Of a DNA stretch of 64,000 bases, positions 16,614 through 25,625 are shown one piece after another. Positions within the stretch are counted from its first letter, which is position 1. Every line of letters starts with the position of its first letter. The position numbers were made by a program, and so were the translations under genes. Origin of the DNA: Paenibacillus taichungensis (GTDB lineage: Bacteria > Bacillota > Bacilli > Paenibacillales > Paenibacillaceae). The notes below the pieces were generated by a model. The model had not been told where the DNA came from, did no database searches, and was given only the letters and a program-made list of their open reading frames with translations. The stretch spans positions 186,001 to 250,000 of the forward strand of contig NZ_JABMCC010000118.1 of the NCBI RefSeq assembly GCF_013359905.1, given 5' to 3'.

Positions 16614-17000
16614 ATGTCATCATCCCCTTCCGCCCCATCCCCTGCGGATGAAGACCACCGATTGATTAAAAGCATGGTTGTACGCACCCTGCTGCTGGAT
16701 GTGCTTGAACGGGATATTCGCACACTGGATACGTTGCAGCTCAAAATGCCAGAGGTCTACATTCTGTCTCTAACCCGCATTCAGAATGATGTACTTAAGG
16801 AAATGCTGACGCTTCGCAAACAGATGAGAACTCGTGGCGTCAAGGTTCTGGAAGAGAAACGGCAAGTTGATGGAATCGAAACCCAGTACCTGTGCAGAGG
16901 ATATTTACAGCGGTTCTATATGCTGTGGACGTTCGCACGGAATGAAGTCAAAAAAGAGCTTAGTCGGCATTTGGATATGGACTTGACCCAGCCGTTATAG
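16614..17000 (+). CDS. SOS-controlled small helical protein, 128 aa (YhjD-like)
   Basis: This is a soluble, almost all-helical protein. After a short Ser/Pro-rich start, 'HRLIKSMVVRTLLLDVLERDIRTLDTLQLKMPEVYILSL' (in parts), a middle basic region and 'YLCRGYLQRFYMLWTFARNEVKKELSRHL' follow. The pattern recalls B. subtilis YhjD, a small protein of unknown function in a unit I remember as part of the LexA regulon; this resemblance is from memory and needs checking. The start ATG at 16614 follows AAGGAAG. A LexA box overlapping the promoter supports induction by DNA damage. No enzymatic motif is visible. Confidence 0.7.
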   Translation: MSSSPSAPSPADEDHRLIKSMVVRTLLLDVLERDIRTLDTLQLKMPEVYILSLTRIQNDVLKEMLTLRKQMRTRGVKVLEEKRQVDGIETQYLCRGYLQRFYMLWTFARNEVKKELSRHLDMDLTQPL

Positions 17001-17197
17001 CTGATTCATCTGCTTAATGTACCCGTCATGGTTTAAATTCATAATTCTTAGTTCACTTAGTTCACTTACTCCTCAGACTCCTCACCCTTCTGCCTAATCG
17101 AAACAGGTTGACCCCGGAAGGCTGCGTTCATTAAGATGGAATAGACATGTCTGTACATTCCGTTCAGACTTGTAATGAAAATGGATTCCTATAAGCA

Positions 17198-17233
17198 ACA
17201 AGCCTGCCTGCCATTAACGGCGGACAGACTTGT
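17198..17233. other. Imperfect hairpin upstream of cysteine synthase
   Basis: ACAAG-CTG-GCC arms pair with GGC-CAG-CTTGT with scattered mismatches around a 6-base loop. The T-tract is poor. It may be a weak terminator of the upstream gene or part of the cysK leader. Confidence 0.35.
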
Positions 17234-17280
17234 TCATTGGAATTGCTTTCAACGTCTTATCAATCAAGGAGTTGTACTTC

Positions 17281-18240
17281 ATGGACTTGAATTCGCATTT
17301 AATTAAAAATCAAACACCCGCACATACAGGCATTGCCGCAGATGTTACCGAACTGATCGGCCAGACACCTGCCGTTAAACTGAACAGACTTACAGGCAGC
17401 GATTCCGCTGACGTATACGTCAAGCTGGAATACTTCAACCCAAGCGGCAGCGTCAAAGACCGTGCCGCCTATAACCTGATCGTTCAGGCTGAACGGGCAG
17501 GACTGCTGCTTCCCGGCGCAACCATTATCGAACCGACAAGCGGCAATACCGGCATCGGTCTTGCGATGAATGCTGCTGCCAAAGGATATAAGGCCATTCT
17601 GATCATGCCGGACAACATGTCCAAGGAACGCATCAACATTCTGAAAGCCTATGGTGCAGATGTCGTACTTACCCCTGCTGCGGAACGGATGCCTGGTGCG
17701 ATTCGTAAGGCCAAAGAACTTCAGGCCGACATTCCGGGAAGTTTCATTCCCCAGCAATTTGAGAACCAAGCGAACCCGGATATCCACCGGATCACCACGG
17801 CTCCCGAAATTATGCAGCAGATGGAGGGCAAGCTGGACGCCTTTATCGCCACGGCGGGAACAGGCGGTACGATCACCGGAACGGGAGAAGAACTGCGTAA
17901 GCAGCTGCCGGACATTCGTATCTATGCGGTAGAGCCGAAAGGTTCACCTGTGCTGTCCGGGGGCGAGCCCGGACCCCACAAGCTCGTCGGTACAAGTCCG
18001 GGGTTCATTCCGGACATTCTGAATACCGACGTGTGGGATGCCATTATCCAGGTGTCCGATGAGGATGCACTGGATACGATGCGGCAGCTCGCTGCCCGGG
18101 AAGGGCTGCTGCTCGGCCCTTCCTCTGGCGCTTCGGTGTGGGCCTCCCTGCGCATCGCGCGGGAACTGGGGCCGGGTCACCGAGTGCTCTGCATTGCGCC
18201 CGATACCGGGGAACGGTATTTGAGCATGGGTATTTTTTAA
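17281..18240 (+). CDS. cysK: Cysteine synthase A (O-acetylserine sulfhydrylase)
   Basis: The 319-residue PLP enzyme makes L-cysteine from O-acetylserine and sulfide in the cytosol. The PLP lysine lies in 'NPSGSVKDRAAYNLI', the substrate loop is 'PTSGNTGIGLAM', the phosphate-binding loop is 'TAGTGGTITGTGE', and the C-terminal 'GPSSGASVWASL' contains the pyridine-ring Ser. The ATG at 17281 is chosen for AAGGAG nine bases upstream; the frame remains open earlier without a site. It is monocistronic and convergent with the DinG-like helicase gene. CymR-type control is usual in Firmicutes, but I did not find a clear box. Confidence 0.92.
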   Translation: MDLNSHLIKNQTPAHTGIAADVTELIGQTPAVKLNRLTGSDSADVYVKLEYFNPSGSVKDRAAYNLIVQAERAGLLLPGATIIEPTSGNTGIGLAMNAAAKGYKAILIMPDNMSKERINILKAYGADVVLTPAAERMPGAIRKAKELQADIPGSFIPQQFENQANPDIHRITTAPEIMQQMEGKLDAFIATAGTGGTITGTGEELRKQLPDIRIYAVEPKGSPVLSGGEPGPHKLVGTSPGFIPDILNTDVWDAIIQVSDEDALDTMRQLAAREGLLLGPSSGASVWASLRIARELGPGHRVLCIAPDTGERYLSMGIF

Positions 18241-18381
18241 CAAAGAAAAACTCTTACACAAGTTAAAGGCTCCCCTCCAAAATGAGCGCTTGATCACAGC
18301 TGGACGTTGAATTCGCAGCGTACAAGTACTTACTCTTGAAAGGGAGCCAGTTAAGTTAAATATTCTAAATATGAATGTGAA

Positions 18382-20364
18382 CTAGTGTGTCAGGGTTGTC
18401 CATTCTACACCTTCGGGAAGCAGAGCCGCAATGCGGTCTTTGGCTTCCTTTTTGCTGTACAACGATTCATCGAGAATCGCGGCGGTACCTGAATCACTGC
18501 TGGTCCGAATCAAACGTCCCAGACCTTGCTTCACGCGCAGCAACATGTATGGAAGATCGATCTCTTCATAAGGTGCCGCTGATGCTGTGCGTTTTGCATT
18601 AAATACAGGGTCCTGTGGTGGATACGGGAGCGACCAGATCATGACATTGGATAATGACGGTCCTGGAACGTCCAGACCTTCCCACAGATTGACGGAGCAT
18701 AGCACACTTTCCTCATCCTCCTGGAAAGCGGCAATCAGGTCACTAATCTCCCGATCTCCCTCATACATAAAACGTAACCCTTGAGCCTCAGGGACATGAA
18801 CGATGTCCTGCTTGAATGCACGCAGCTCCTCCATCGTACGGAACAGAATCAGGGCACGGCCCCCACTCTCCTGAAGCAGCGTCACGGCGTCACGCAACCG
18901 ATTTTCGTTTTCCGGGTGACCAGGTACGGTTTCATCTGTAATCTTCATCTGCATTTTGTCTGCATAGTCATATGGAGAAGCCACTGAGAACGATACAAAA
19001 TCATCTATCCCCAGACTGTCTGCCACATAACGGAATGAATTATCCACAGATAACGTTGCGGACGAGAAGACAATCGGAATGCCTGTATTAAATACACGCT
19101 CGTTCAGAATTTCCTTCACGGTACGCGGCATGATCGATAAGGTTGTCTCGTCTTCGCTCTCTTCAGCCCAGCAGATGTACCCATCTTCCTTACGGAACAA
19201 CGCAAGTGCAGACTGAATCATGTCCAGATGTTCTTCCACTACACGCATCTGATAGCCATCCAGTGAGAACAATCCGCTCTCAAATACCAATTCTTCGCCG
19301 ATCGCATCCAATACGCTGGTCAGTCGTTCAATCTCACGAAGCAACGGCGGTTCTACCCGCACTTCTTTCCGTTCCGATCCCGGAATCGCCACCGTATACG
19401 TATCCAGCAGCGCAAACAATCGTTCACTGCTCTCAATCGCTTCATCCACACGCTCCGCGAGGGATTCACGAATCTCCCCTTCAAGGAGACGGGTAACCAG
19501 TTCCTCGAAGATGCGGTGTTTCAATTTGTAGCTCAGTGCGTTCAGGGCCGCTTCTTCCAGCAAATGTCCTTCATCAAATACAACCGAGCTGTGATCTGGC
19601 AGCAGTGGCAATTGTCCCTCGCGTTTGCGCGCTTCATAGGTCCACACATGCTCCATGTAGTAATCATGGGAACAGATGATGATGTCCTTGGAACGACGAT
19701 AGTGGTCACGCGACAGCGTCAAGCCACAGCGTTGACGTTTGGGACAAACGAAGCAATCCTGGAACGGGTCCCAGTTAATTTTGTTCCACTGGCGATCATT
19801 CAGATGTGGATACTGTTTGCGATCACCATATGGATGAAATGCCTGAAGCGTACCCGGCGTATTCACAAAATCCGGAAGGCTCTCATGCACTTCTTCAATG
19901 ACAGGCGCATCCTCATCCGCAAATCTCATCGCACTTAATTTGTTCAGACAGACGTATTGGTCAGGTGACTTGCCCAGACGTGCGTCTACTTCCAAGTCCA
20001 GATGTGCAGCCAGCTTTGCAATATCTCCGCCCGGCTTCACGAGCTGTTCAATCAAGGACTCATCTGCACAGGCAATCACCGCCGGTTTCCCCGTATAACG
20101 TGCATAACAGACCGCATAGAGCAGATAGACTAATGTCTTTCCTGTTCCCACACCAGCCTCAGCCATAATGGTCTTTTTATCTCCATAGGCCCGTTCAAGC
20201 TGGTACGCCATAAAAATCTGTTCATCCCGTACCTCGAAGCCGGACTCAGGCAAAATATCGTAAAAAACATCGGCAACCCATTCCCCTAAACGGGATACAA
20301 AGGGCTCTGCCGGATCATATGCAAAAGGATAACGTTGTGTAGACAATCCTAAGTCAGCCTCCAT
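18382..20364 (-). CDS. DinG/XPD-type ATP-dependent DNA helicase
   Basis: The 660-residue superfamily 2 helicase shows Walker A 'AEAGVGTGKT' at about residues 68-77, a 'VVFDEGHLLEEAA' DEAH-type box, motif III 'VFSSATL', and motifs V/VI 'NLWEGLDVPG' and 'QGLGRLIRTSSDSG'. Four cysteines (one in 'QYVCLNK', three in 'CFVCPKRQRC') are placed as in DinG/XPD iron-sulfur cluster proteins. It lacks the N-terminal exonuclease domain of B. subtilis DinG and is closer to the YoaA type. ATG at 20364 has no ribosome site; a TTG at 20346 sits eleven bases after GGAGG and may be the true start. Likely role: unwinding R-loops or damaged DNA. No LexA box was found upstream. Confidence 0.88.
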   Translation of the reverse strand: MEADLGLSTQRYPFAYDPAEPFVSRLGEWVADVFYDILPESGFEVRDEQIFMAYQLERAYGDKKTIMAEAGVGTGKTLVYLLYAVCYARYTGKPAVIACADESLIEQLVKPGGDIAKLAAHLDLEVDARLGKSPDQYVCLNKLSAMRFADEDAPVIEEVHESLPDFVNTPGTLQAFHPYGDRKQYPHLNDRQWNKINWDPFQDCFVCPKRQRCGLTLSRDHYRRSKDIIICSHDYYMEHVWTYEARKREGQLPLLPDHSSVVFDEGHLLEEAALNALSYKLKHRIFEELVTRLLEGEIRESLAERVDEAIESSERLFALLDTYTVAIPGSERKEVRVEPPLLREIERLTSVLDAIGEELVFESGLFSLDGYQMRVVEEHLDMIQSALALFRKEDGYICWAEESEDETTLSIMPRTVKEILNERVFNTGIPIVFSSATLSVDNSFRYVADSLGIDDFVSFSVASPYDYADKMQMKITDETVPGHPENENRLRDAVTLLQESGGRALILFRTMEELRAFKQDIVHVPEAQGLRFMYEGDREISDLIAAFQEDEESVLCSVNLWEGLDVPGPSLSNVMIWSLPYPPQDPVFNAKRTASAAPYEEIDLPYMLLRVKQGLGRLIRTSSDSGTAAILDESLYSKKEAKDRIAALLPEGVEWTTLTH

Positions 20365-20467
20365 TCTTCTATAAGTGGTGCATTTTTATCTAAAAACCGT
20401 CCATAGGGCAAAAGTTAATTATCCCACGCCATGAGGTGGGTGACAAGCTTTTTTTGCGAAATTTTAT

Positions 20468-20496
20468 GTATAGAACCGGACCACAGGGAAAATATA
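20468..20496 (+). promoter_or_regulatory. Sigma-F-type promoter before katX
   Basis: GTATA and GGAAAATATA are separated by 14 bases. They match the forespore sigma-F consensus GYATA / GGnRAnAHTR with one mismatch, 34 bases before the start codon. B. subtilis katX is known to be sigma-F dependent, which fits. Confidence 0.55.
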
Positions 20497-20529
20497 TACA
20501 GAAATCCAACTTAAGGAAAGGTGGTCTCT

Positions 20530-22122
20530 ATGGATAACCATTCTTCACAACCTGATCATTCCTCAGACAAGGCACCCGAGACATTAACGGATCGGCAAGG
20601 CCATCCCATCACGGACAATCAGAATGTTCGAACCGTCGGCAGTCGAGGACCGACTACGCTGGAGAACTATCATTTTCTCGAAAAGATCACCCATTTTGAC
20701 CGTGAACGCACCCCGGAAAGGGTTGTCCATGCCCGCGGAGCTGGCGCTCATGGTGTATTTCAGGCGTATGGAACGGCCGGGGATGAACCGGTATCGAAGT
20801 ATACTCGCGCTCGTCTGTTTCAGGAAAAAGGCAAAGAAACGCCCGTATTCGTTCGCTTCTCTACGGTTATTCACGGTGGACATTCACCGGAGACACTTCG
20901 GGACCCGCGCGGATTTGCTGTAAAATTCTATACCGAGGACGGCAACTGGGATCTGGTGGGCAACAATCTGAAAATCTTTTTCATTCGTGACCCGCTCAAG
21001 TTTCCGGATATGGTACATGCCTTCAAGCCCGACCCGTTGACCAATGCACAGGATATGGAACGGTTTTTCGATTTCGTTTCGCTCAGTCCTGAAGCCACCC
21101 ATATGATTACGTTTCTCTTCTCCCCTTGGGGAATTCCGGCCAACTATCGACAAATGCAGGGGTCGGGCGTCAATACATACAAATGGGTGAATCAGGAAGG
21201 CACTGGCGTGCTCATTAAATATCACTGGGAGCCGCTCAATCAAGGCATACGCAACCTGCTCCAGAAAGACGCCAGCGATATCCAGGGGCAGAACTTTAAC
21301 CATGCCACGCTGGATCTGTATCACGCCATCGAACAAGGAGACTACCCGGAATGGGAGCTGTGCGTTCAGGTGATGGAGGACGGCGAGCATCCCGAACTGG
21401 ATTTTGATCCGTTGGACCCGACCAAGCTGTGGCCGCCAGAGCAGTTTCCGTTTTTACCTGTTGGAAAAATGACGCTAAACCGTAATCCCGAGGACTATTT
21501 TAATGAAGTGGAACAGGCAGCCTTTGGCACAGGTGTACTGGTGGATGGACTGGATTTCTCGGATGACAAGCTGCTGCAAGGGCGCACCTTCTCCTACTCG
21601 GATACCCAGCGTCACCGGGTGGGTGCGAACTATCTGCAATTGCCTGTGAATGCACCAAAGAACCGGGTTGCAACGAATCAAAGCGGCGGTCAGATGCAGT
21701 ATCAAGTCGATCGTGCACCGGGGCAGAATCCACATGTCAACTATGAACCTTCCTCGTTGGGTGGCTTAAAGGAAGCAACTCCACGCGGCAAGGAACATGA
21801 ACCTCTTATTGAGGGTCGTCTTGTTCGTGAAAAAATTGAGCGTACCAATGACTTCGGACAAGCCGGCGATACGTACCGAGCGTTCGAGGATTGGGAGCGG
21901 GATGAGCTGATCAGCAATCTGGTCGATGCTTTAGCGACATGCAAACCGGATATCCGCGAGCGCATGATCTCCCATTTTACCCAAGCGGATGCCGATTATG
22001 GACGCCGGGTAGCGGAAGGATTATCCTCCGTCTCAACGGATGACAGCCCCACAGTTCAGCCCAAGCATGAGCCCACAGTGGAACAGGCCGCCAAGCGCAG
22101 TCATGAAGCAGATCCATATTAA
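20530..22122 (+). CDS. katX: Spore-type haem catalase KatX
   Basis: The 530-residue haem catalase breaks down hydrogen peroxide. The active-site His lies in 'RVVHARGAGAHG', the catalytic Asn in 'DLVGNNLKIFFIRD', and the proximal Tyr in 'GRTFSYSDTQRHRVG'. The N-terminal 'DRQGHPITDNQNVRTVGSRG' and the very close overall match to remembered B. subtilis KatX, the main catalase of dormant and germinating spores, separate it from vegetative KatA. ATG at 20530 follows AAAGGTGG; a GTG three codons earlier is less likely. A sigma-F-like promoter lies upstream. The last 25 residues are polar and variable. Monocistronic. Confidence 0.93.
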   Translation: MDNHSSQPDHSSDKAPETLTDRQGHPITDNQNVRTVGSRGPTTLENYHFLEKITHFDRERTPERVVHARGAGAHGVFQAYGTAGDEPVSKYTRARLFQEKGKETPVFVRFSTVIHGGHSPETLRDPRGFAVKFYTEDGNWDLVGNNLKIFFIRDPLKFPDMVHAFKPDPLTNAQDMERFFDFVSLSPEATHMITFLFSPWGIPANYRQMQGSGVNTYKWVNQEGTGVLIKYHWEPLNQGIRNLLQKDASDIQGQNFNHATLDLYHAIEQGDYPEWELCVQVMEDGEHPELDFDPLDPTKLWPPEQFPFLPVGKMTLNRNPEDYFNEVEQAAFGTGVLVDGLDFSDDKLLQGRTFSYSDTQRHRVGANYLQLPVNAPKNRVATNQSGGQMQYQVDRAPGQNPHVNYEPSSLGGLKEATPRGKEHEPLIEGRLVREKIERTNDFGQAGDTYRAFEDWERDELISNLVDALATCKPDIRERMISHFTQADADYGRRVAEGLSSVSTDDSPTVQPKHEPTVEQAAKRSHEADPY

Positions 22123-22198
22123 GCACTGGCTGGTTTAGTTAAGGCGTATTTTAAGGTAAAGGACATGTTATATAGAAACGTATAGGTTCGTTAATTAA

Positions 22199-22240
22199 CC
22201 CTCGGTAGCAAAGACTGCTTGCGCAGCTGCTATCGGGGGT
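22199..22240 (+). terminator. Probable terminator of katX
   Basis: CCC-TCGGTAGC pairs with GCTATCGGGGG around a loop that contains a second small stem (CTGC/GCAG). The T-tract is short. Confidence 0.55.
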
Positions 22241-22513
22241 ATTTGGCGTTTCAAACTGAGCAGCCTGTGAGCTGATCACGTGAGGGCCTTCTATTTTAAA
22301 TACTTATAAGGTTGATTTCGGATGATTGGAGGTATGGATCATGATGTTTGCTCGGAAAAGGGGCTCTTTCTACGTTAATTTCAGATGATCCCCTGTTAAA
22401 TGAGGGACATGAACTGAGCGCAAGATTATGTGCTACTCATATGAATTTCCATTTCCGACCAGTTATTCAAGGCTTGTCAGCAGGTTGAGCCCATCTGATC
22501 AAATGATTATTGA

Positions 22514-22527
22514 TGATAACGTTTACA
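22514..22527 (+). promoter_or_regulatory. cre-like site before the pectate lyase gene
   Basis: TGATAACGTTTACA matches the CcpA consensus TGWAANCGNTNWCA with one mismatch and lies 64 bases upstream of the start codon, suggesting carbon catabolite repression. Confidence 0.45.
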
Positions 22528-22590
22528 ACATTTACCATGAACCTGTGTCCTCTAGGACTTCATTTCCCAATTACTAAGGAGGTTTGCTTA

Positions 22591-23946
22591 ATGAAATTAT
22601 TCCCAATTACTTCTATTCATGCATCATCTCAACGTTCGCTGAAATCGAAAATGACTCACATCTGCCTAAGTGCCGCGTTCCCACTATTATTGCTCGGAGG
22701 TGGATCGGCTGGTGCGGCGGAACTGATCGATAGCGGACTGCAAAATCCCTCTGATTCTGTAGCTGCCTCCAGTACTACACTCGCTGCAGGTGATCTATAT
22801 GTCGCTCCTGGCGGCTCGGCCAGCAATCCCGGAACCCTTGCGAGTCCTACATCACTGGCTAACGCGCTGACACAAATCGCACCGGGTAAAACAATATATC
22901 TGCGCGGTGGCACCTACAGCTTCTCGGAAACGGTTACGATTGAGCGAGGCAATAGTGGTACATCGGGACAACGCAAAAATCTGGTGGCGTATGGATCGGA
23001 AAAGCCTGTCTTTGATTTCTCGGCCCAAACCTTCGCCTCCACCAATCGTGGGCTGCAAATGTTCGGAGACTACTGGCTCGTCAAAGGACTTGAAGTGAAG
23101 AACGCGGGCGACAACGGTATCTTTATCGGGGGCAGCTACAACCGCCTGGAACAGATCGAAGCTCATCATAACCGGGATACTGGCATCCAGCTCGGGCGTT
23201 ATGCTTCGACTGCTTCAAACAGCGAATGGCCTGCCTATAACGAGATTATTCGCTCCTATTCCCATGATAACTATGACCCGGATGACGGCGAGGATGCCGA
23301 CGGTTTTGCTGCCAAATTGACGGTAGGCCCGGGCAACCTGTTCGATGGTTGTATCGCTGCCTATAATGTAGACGATGGCTGGGATCTCTATAGCAAAACA
23401 GATACAGGCGCCATCGGCGTCGTGACGATCCGCAACAGCATCTCCCATCACAACGGGCAGACTTTGGATGGTACATCCACCACCAATAGTGACGGTAACG
23501 GCTTCAAACTGGGCGGCGAGAAAATCGCAGTGAATCACATCGTGGAGAACAGCATTGCTTTTCAAAATAAAAAGCACGGCTTCACCTATAACAGCAATCC
23601 CGGTTCTATTCAGATGAAAAATAATACATCCTGGCAGAATGGTCAAAGCAACTTTGCCTTTGATGTAGGCACACACATCTTCACCAACAACCTGTCCTTC
23701 GAAGGCGGCGCCAGTGACAAAACCAGCGGAACCGACGTCAGCAGCACCAACGTCTGGTGGAAGAACAAAAAAAGCGAGAACGCCAAAGGCCTGCTCGCCA
23801 GCGCAGCTGATTTTGTCTCCCTCGTGCCTTCGGTAACCCGTGCCGCCGATGGCACCCCTGTAATGGGTAACTTCTTGAAGCTTGCCACAGGCAGTGATCT
23901 GATTGGGTCAGGTACGCCAGCTGGTACGAATATTGGTGCGCGGTAG
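22591..23946 (+). CDS. Secreted PL9-like pectate lyase (right-handed beta-helix)
   Basis: The 451-residue protein starts with a long signal peptide (about residues 1-44, core 'LSAAFPLLLLGGGSAGAAE'). Parallel beta-helix repeats follow ('WLVKGLEVKNAGDNGIFIGG', 'YNRLEQIEAHHNRDTGIQLG'). The cluster 'DDGEDADGFAAKLTVG' with the later 'DDGWDLYSKTD' supplies the Asp-rich calcium site and the catalytic Lys seen in family PL9 (Pel9A). It should cleave polygalacturonate outside the cell. ATG at 22591 follows AAGGAGG. A cre-like site upstream suggests glucose repression. PL1/PL3 are unlikely because their Arg-based motifs are missing; related beta-helix lyases on other uronans cannot be excluded. Confidence 0.82.
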   Translation: MKLFPITSIHASSQRSLKSKMTHICLSAAFPLLLLGGGSAGAAELIDSGLQNPSDSVAASSTTLAAGDLYVAPGGSASNPGTLASPTSLANALTQIAPGKTIYLRGGTYSFSETVTIERGNSGTSGQRKNLVAYGSEKPVFDFSAQTFASTNRGLQMFGDYWLVKGLEVKNAGDNGIFIGGSYNRLEQIEAHHNRDTGIQLGRYASTASNSEWPAYNEIIRSYSHDNYDPDDGEDADGFAAKLTVGPGNLFDGCIAAYNVDDGWDLYSKTDTGAIGVVTIRNSISHHNGQTLDGTSTTNSDGNGFKLGGEKIAVNHIVENSIAFQNKKHGFTYNSNPGSIQMKNNTSWQNGQSNFAFDVGTHIFTNNLSFEGGASDKTSGTDVSSTNVWWKNKKSENAKGLLASAADFVSLVPSVTRAADGTPVMGNFLKLATGSDLIGSGTPAGTNIGAR

Positions 23947-23989
23947 ATTAGTTAGTCAGCTGTAGTTGAAAAGTTCAGGATTAAACACA

Positions 23990-24047
23990 AAATCCCCTTT
24001 CCATTCCAGTCTGATTGCTGGTGATGGATTAGGGGATTTATGGTTTT
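23990..24047 (+). terminator. Terminator of the pectate lyase gene
   Basis: AAATCCCCT pairs with AGGGGATTT, with inner CCAT/ATGG and CCAG/CTGG stems, followed by a T-rich stretch. Confidence 0.75.
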
Positions 24048-24160
24048 TGAATGATCGGGCAGTCACAGTGCTAGTTGCTTATGTTTTTGACTTTTGTGGG
24101 CCTGGTTTTGAAAGTTGAGATCTGCCCTGCTCGCTTCTAGGTAAGGCTAATCGTTTGCGC

Positions 24161-24442
24161 TCATGCTCTGCACAAAACCTCGATCATCAACCTACCGCCT
24201 GTACGGAAACCTTGCTCAAACGCTGCTTCCACGTACATGGACGTGGATTGCCCGATCAAGTCTACCAATCCTTCCAATGCATCATATTCATTCTCGCTAT
24301 GCTGTATCTTATAGTTCTGCATAAAATCCGAGATCCGGCGATTGATCTTCTGATACTCGGCATGCTCAGGATGAATCGACTCGTCCAACCGCAGGTTCCC
24401 GTAAAACAAATCTTCGATCAGGTTTGGCATGTTATCCTTCAT
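24161..24442 (-). CDS. DUF6809-like small protein, 93 aa
   Basis: This is a small helical protein. 'LIEDLFYGNLRLDESIHPEHAEYQKINRRISDF' (in parts) at the start and 'GFRTGGRLMIEVL' at the end match a family of short Firmicute proteins I know as DUF6809, often found in or near mobile elements but also in core regions. No catalytic motif is present. The ATG at 24442 follows GAGGTG. It stands alone on the minus strand. Function is unknown. Confidence 0.7.
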   Translation of the reverse strand: MKDNMPNLIEDLFYGNLRLDESIHPEHAEYQKINRRISDFMQNYKIQHSENEYDALEGLVDLIGQSTSMYVEAAFEQGFRTGGRLMIEVLCRA

Positions 24443-24669
24443 AGTAAGGTCACCTCAGGAAAATTGTACATGAAGGAAAGAAGCAAGGTGAGCTTTTAGC
24501 GGGAAATCCGCTAGTACTGTTTTATAGTTTATAACTAGGTTGAATCGATGTTTAAGTTTAATCACGTTTCTAACATAAAATGATATCTTATCTTTCTATT
24601 GTAAACCTTAATAGTTGCCACAAACGTAGCGAACTTTTCAACGGTTATATTTTAATGGCTGGCTATTAA

Positions 24670-25410
24670 TCAATATATAAATACATACGTGCTCTCATCC
24701 GACTTCTCCTCTGAAAAAACAAAATCTAACCGATCAAAGTTTCTAATATCCTCCACATCTGTAATCTTACGCTCTGCCATATACCGTACCATCTCACCTC
24801 TAGCCATTTTGGCCCGCGTTGCCTTTTCAACAAGCTTCCCATCGACCATTTGTCCGAATACACATGTAATGAACCGGGTTTCCTCGCTCAGAAAAGGCGT
24901 GATGTTTTTGCTATACTCTTTGGAAGCCAGATTCAGAATACAGTTGCTTTCCGCTTGAAGCTGATCTGCCAATTTGCTCCCCCAGAATTGATAGAGTGAC
25001 TTGAAACCTGGACCTTGCAACTTGCCCTGCATCTCCAACCGATAAGGGGTAACCCCATCCAAAGGCCGTAACATGCCATAAAAACCGGATAATATGCGTA
25101 AATGCTCCTGAAGATACGCCAGTTCCTCATTTTGAAAAACACCTGGCGCCATATACTGATACTGAATACCCTCATAGGCATAGATGGCTGGGGTAAGATT
25201 TTCTTTTATATTCATATTCCGAATCCGCTCCACGTTCTGTTCGGCGATTGCATCGTTACACTTCCACATTGCTTTGAGTTCGTCATAGGTTAACTTTTGA
25301 AGCAAACTGAGTAGCTGTTCTGACTCTTTTATAAACTGCGGCATCTGCGCAATAGCCATAAGATCGGTATCGATCTTCATCTTTTTAGCTGGTGATATAA
25401 TAATTCTCAT
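24670..25410 (-). CDS. yaaA: YaaA (UPF0246) peroxide-stress protein
   Basis: The 246-residue protein has 'MRIIISPAKKMK' at the start, 'YDELKAMWKCNDAIAEQN', 'PAIYAYEGIQYQYM', 'GFYGMLRPLDGVTPYRLEM', 'LASKEYSKNI' and 'RAKMARGEMVRYMAE', all family signatures. In E. coli YaaA lowers free iron and limits DNA damage under hydrogen peroxide, and the fold binds DNA; the exact chemistry is unsettled. The ATG at 25410 follows AAGGATGG. It is monocistronic, with SPFH genes upstream on the same strand separated by a terminator. Confidence 0.9.
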   Translation of the reverse strand: MRIIISPAKKMKIDTDLMAIAQMPQFIKESEQLLSLLQKLTYDELKAMWKCNDAIAEQNVERIRNMNIKENLTPAIYAYEGIQYQYMAPGVFQNEELAYLQEHLRILSGFYGMLRPLDGVTPYRLEMQGKLQGPGFKSLYQFWGSKLADQLQAESNCILNLASKEYSKNITPFLSEETRFITCVFGQMVDGKLVEKATRAKMARGEMVRYMAERKITDVEDIRNFDRLDFVFSEEKSDESTYVFIY

Positions 25411-25528
25411 CGTGCTGATCCATCCTTAATCTACCGTTGTTTTTGTCGTTATTCATTGTACAGGATTGGACAGGTGAATCCAATGTCTAGGCTTAACTAA
25501 ATCCCTCATGTTTCCTTTGAAAAGACTC

Positions 25529-25571
25529 AAAAATGAACAAGTCAGCCCACGATTGGACTGGCTTGTTCATT
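25529..25571 (-). terminator. Terminator of the SPFH operon
   Basis: AATGAACAAG pairs with CTTGTTCATT, with inner CAG/CTG and CCA/TGG stems, and five T follow on the minus strand. Confidence 0.8.
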
Positions 25572-25625
25572 AGAATTCAACAGATTAAATTGTTGAAAAA
25601 GTAAGGCGTGCATTTCAAACTGCTA

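Larger units (their letters stand above)
22123..22590. other. Intergenic region between katX and the pectate lyase
   Basis: It holds the katX terminator, a 15-codon frame at 22341-22388 with a good ribosome site (GGAGG eight bases before ATG), and a cre-like site at 22514-22527. Nothing else is recognised. Confidence 0.5.
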
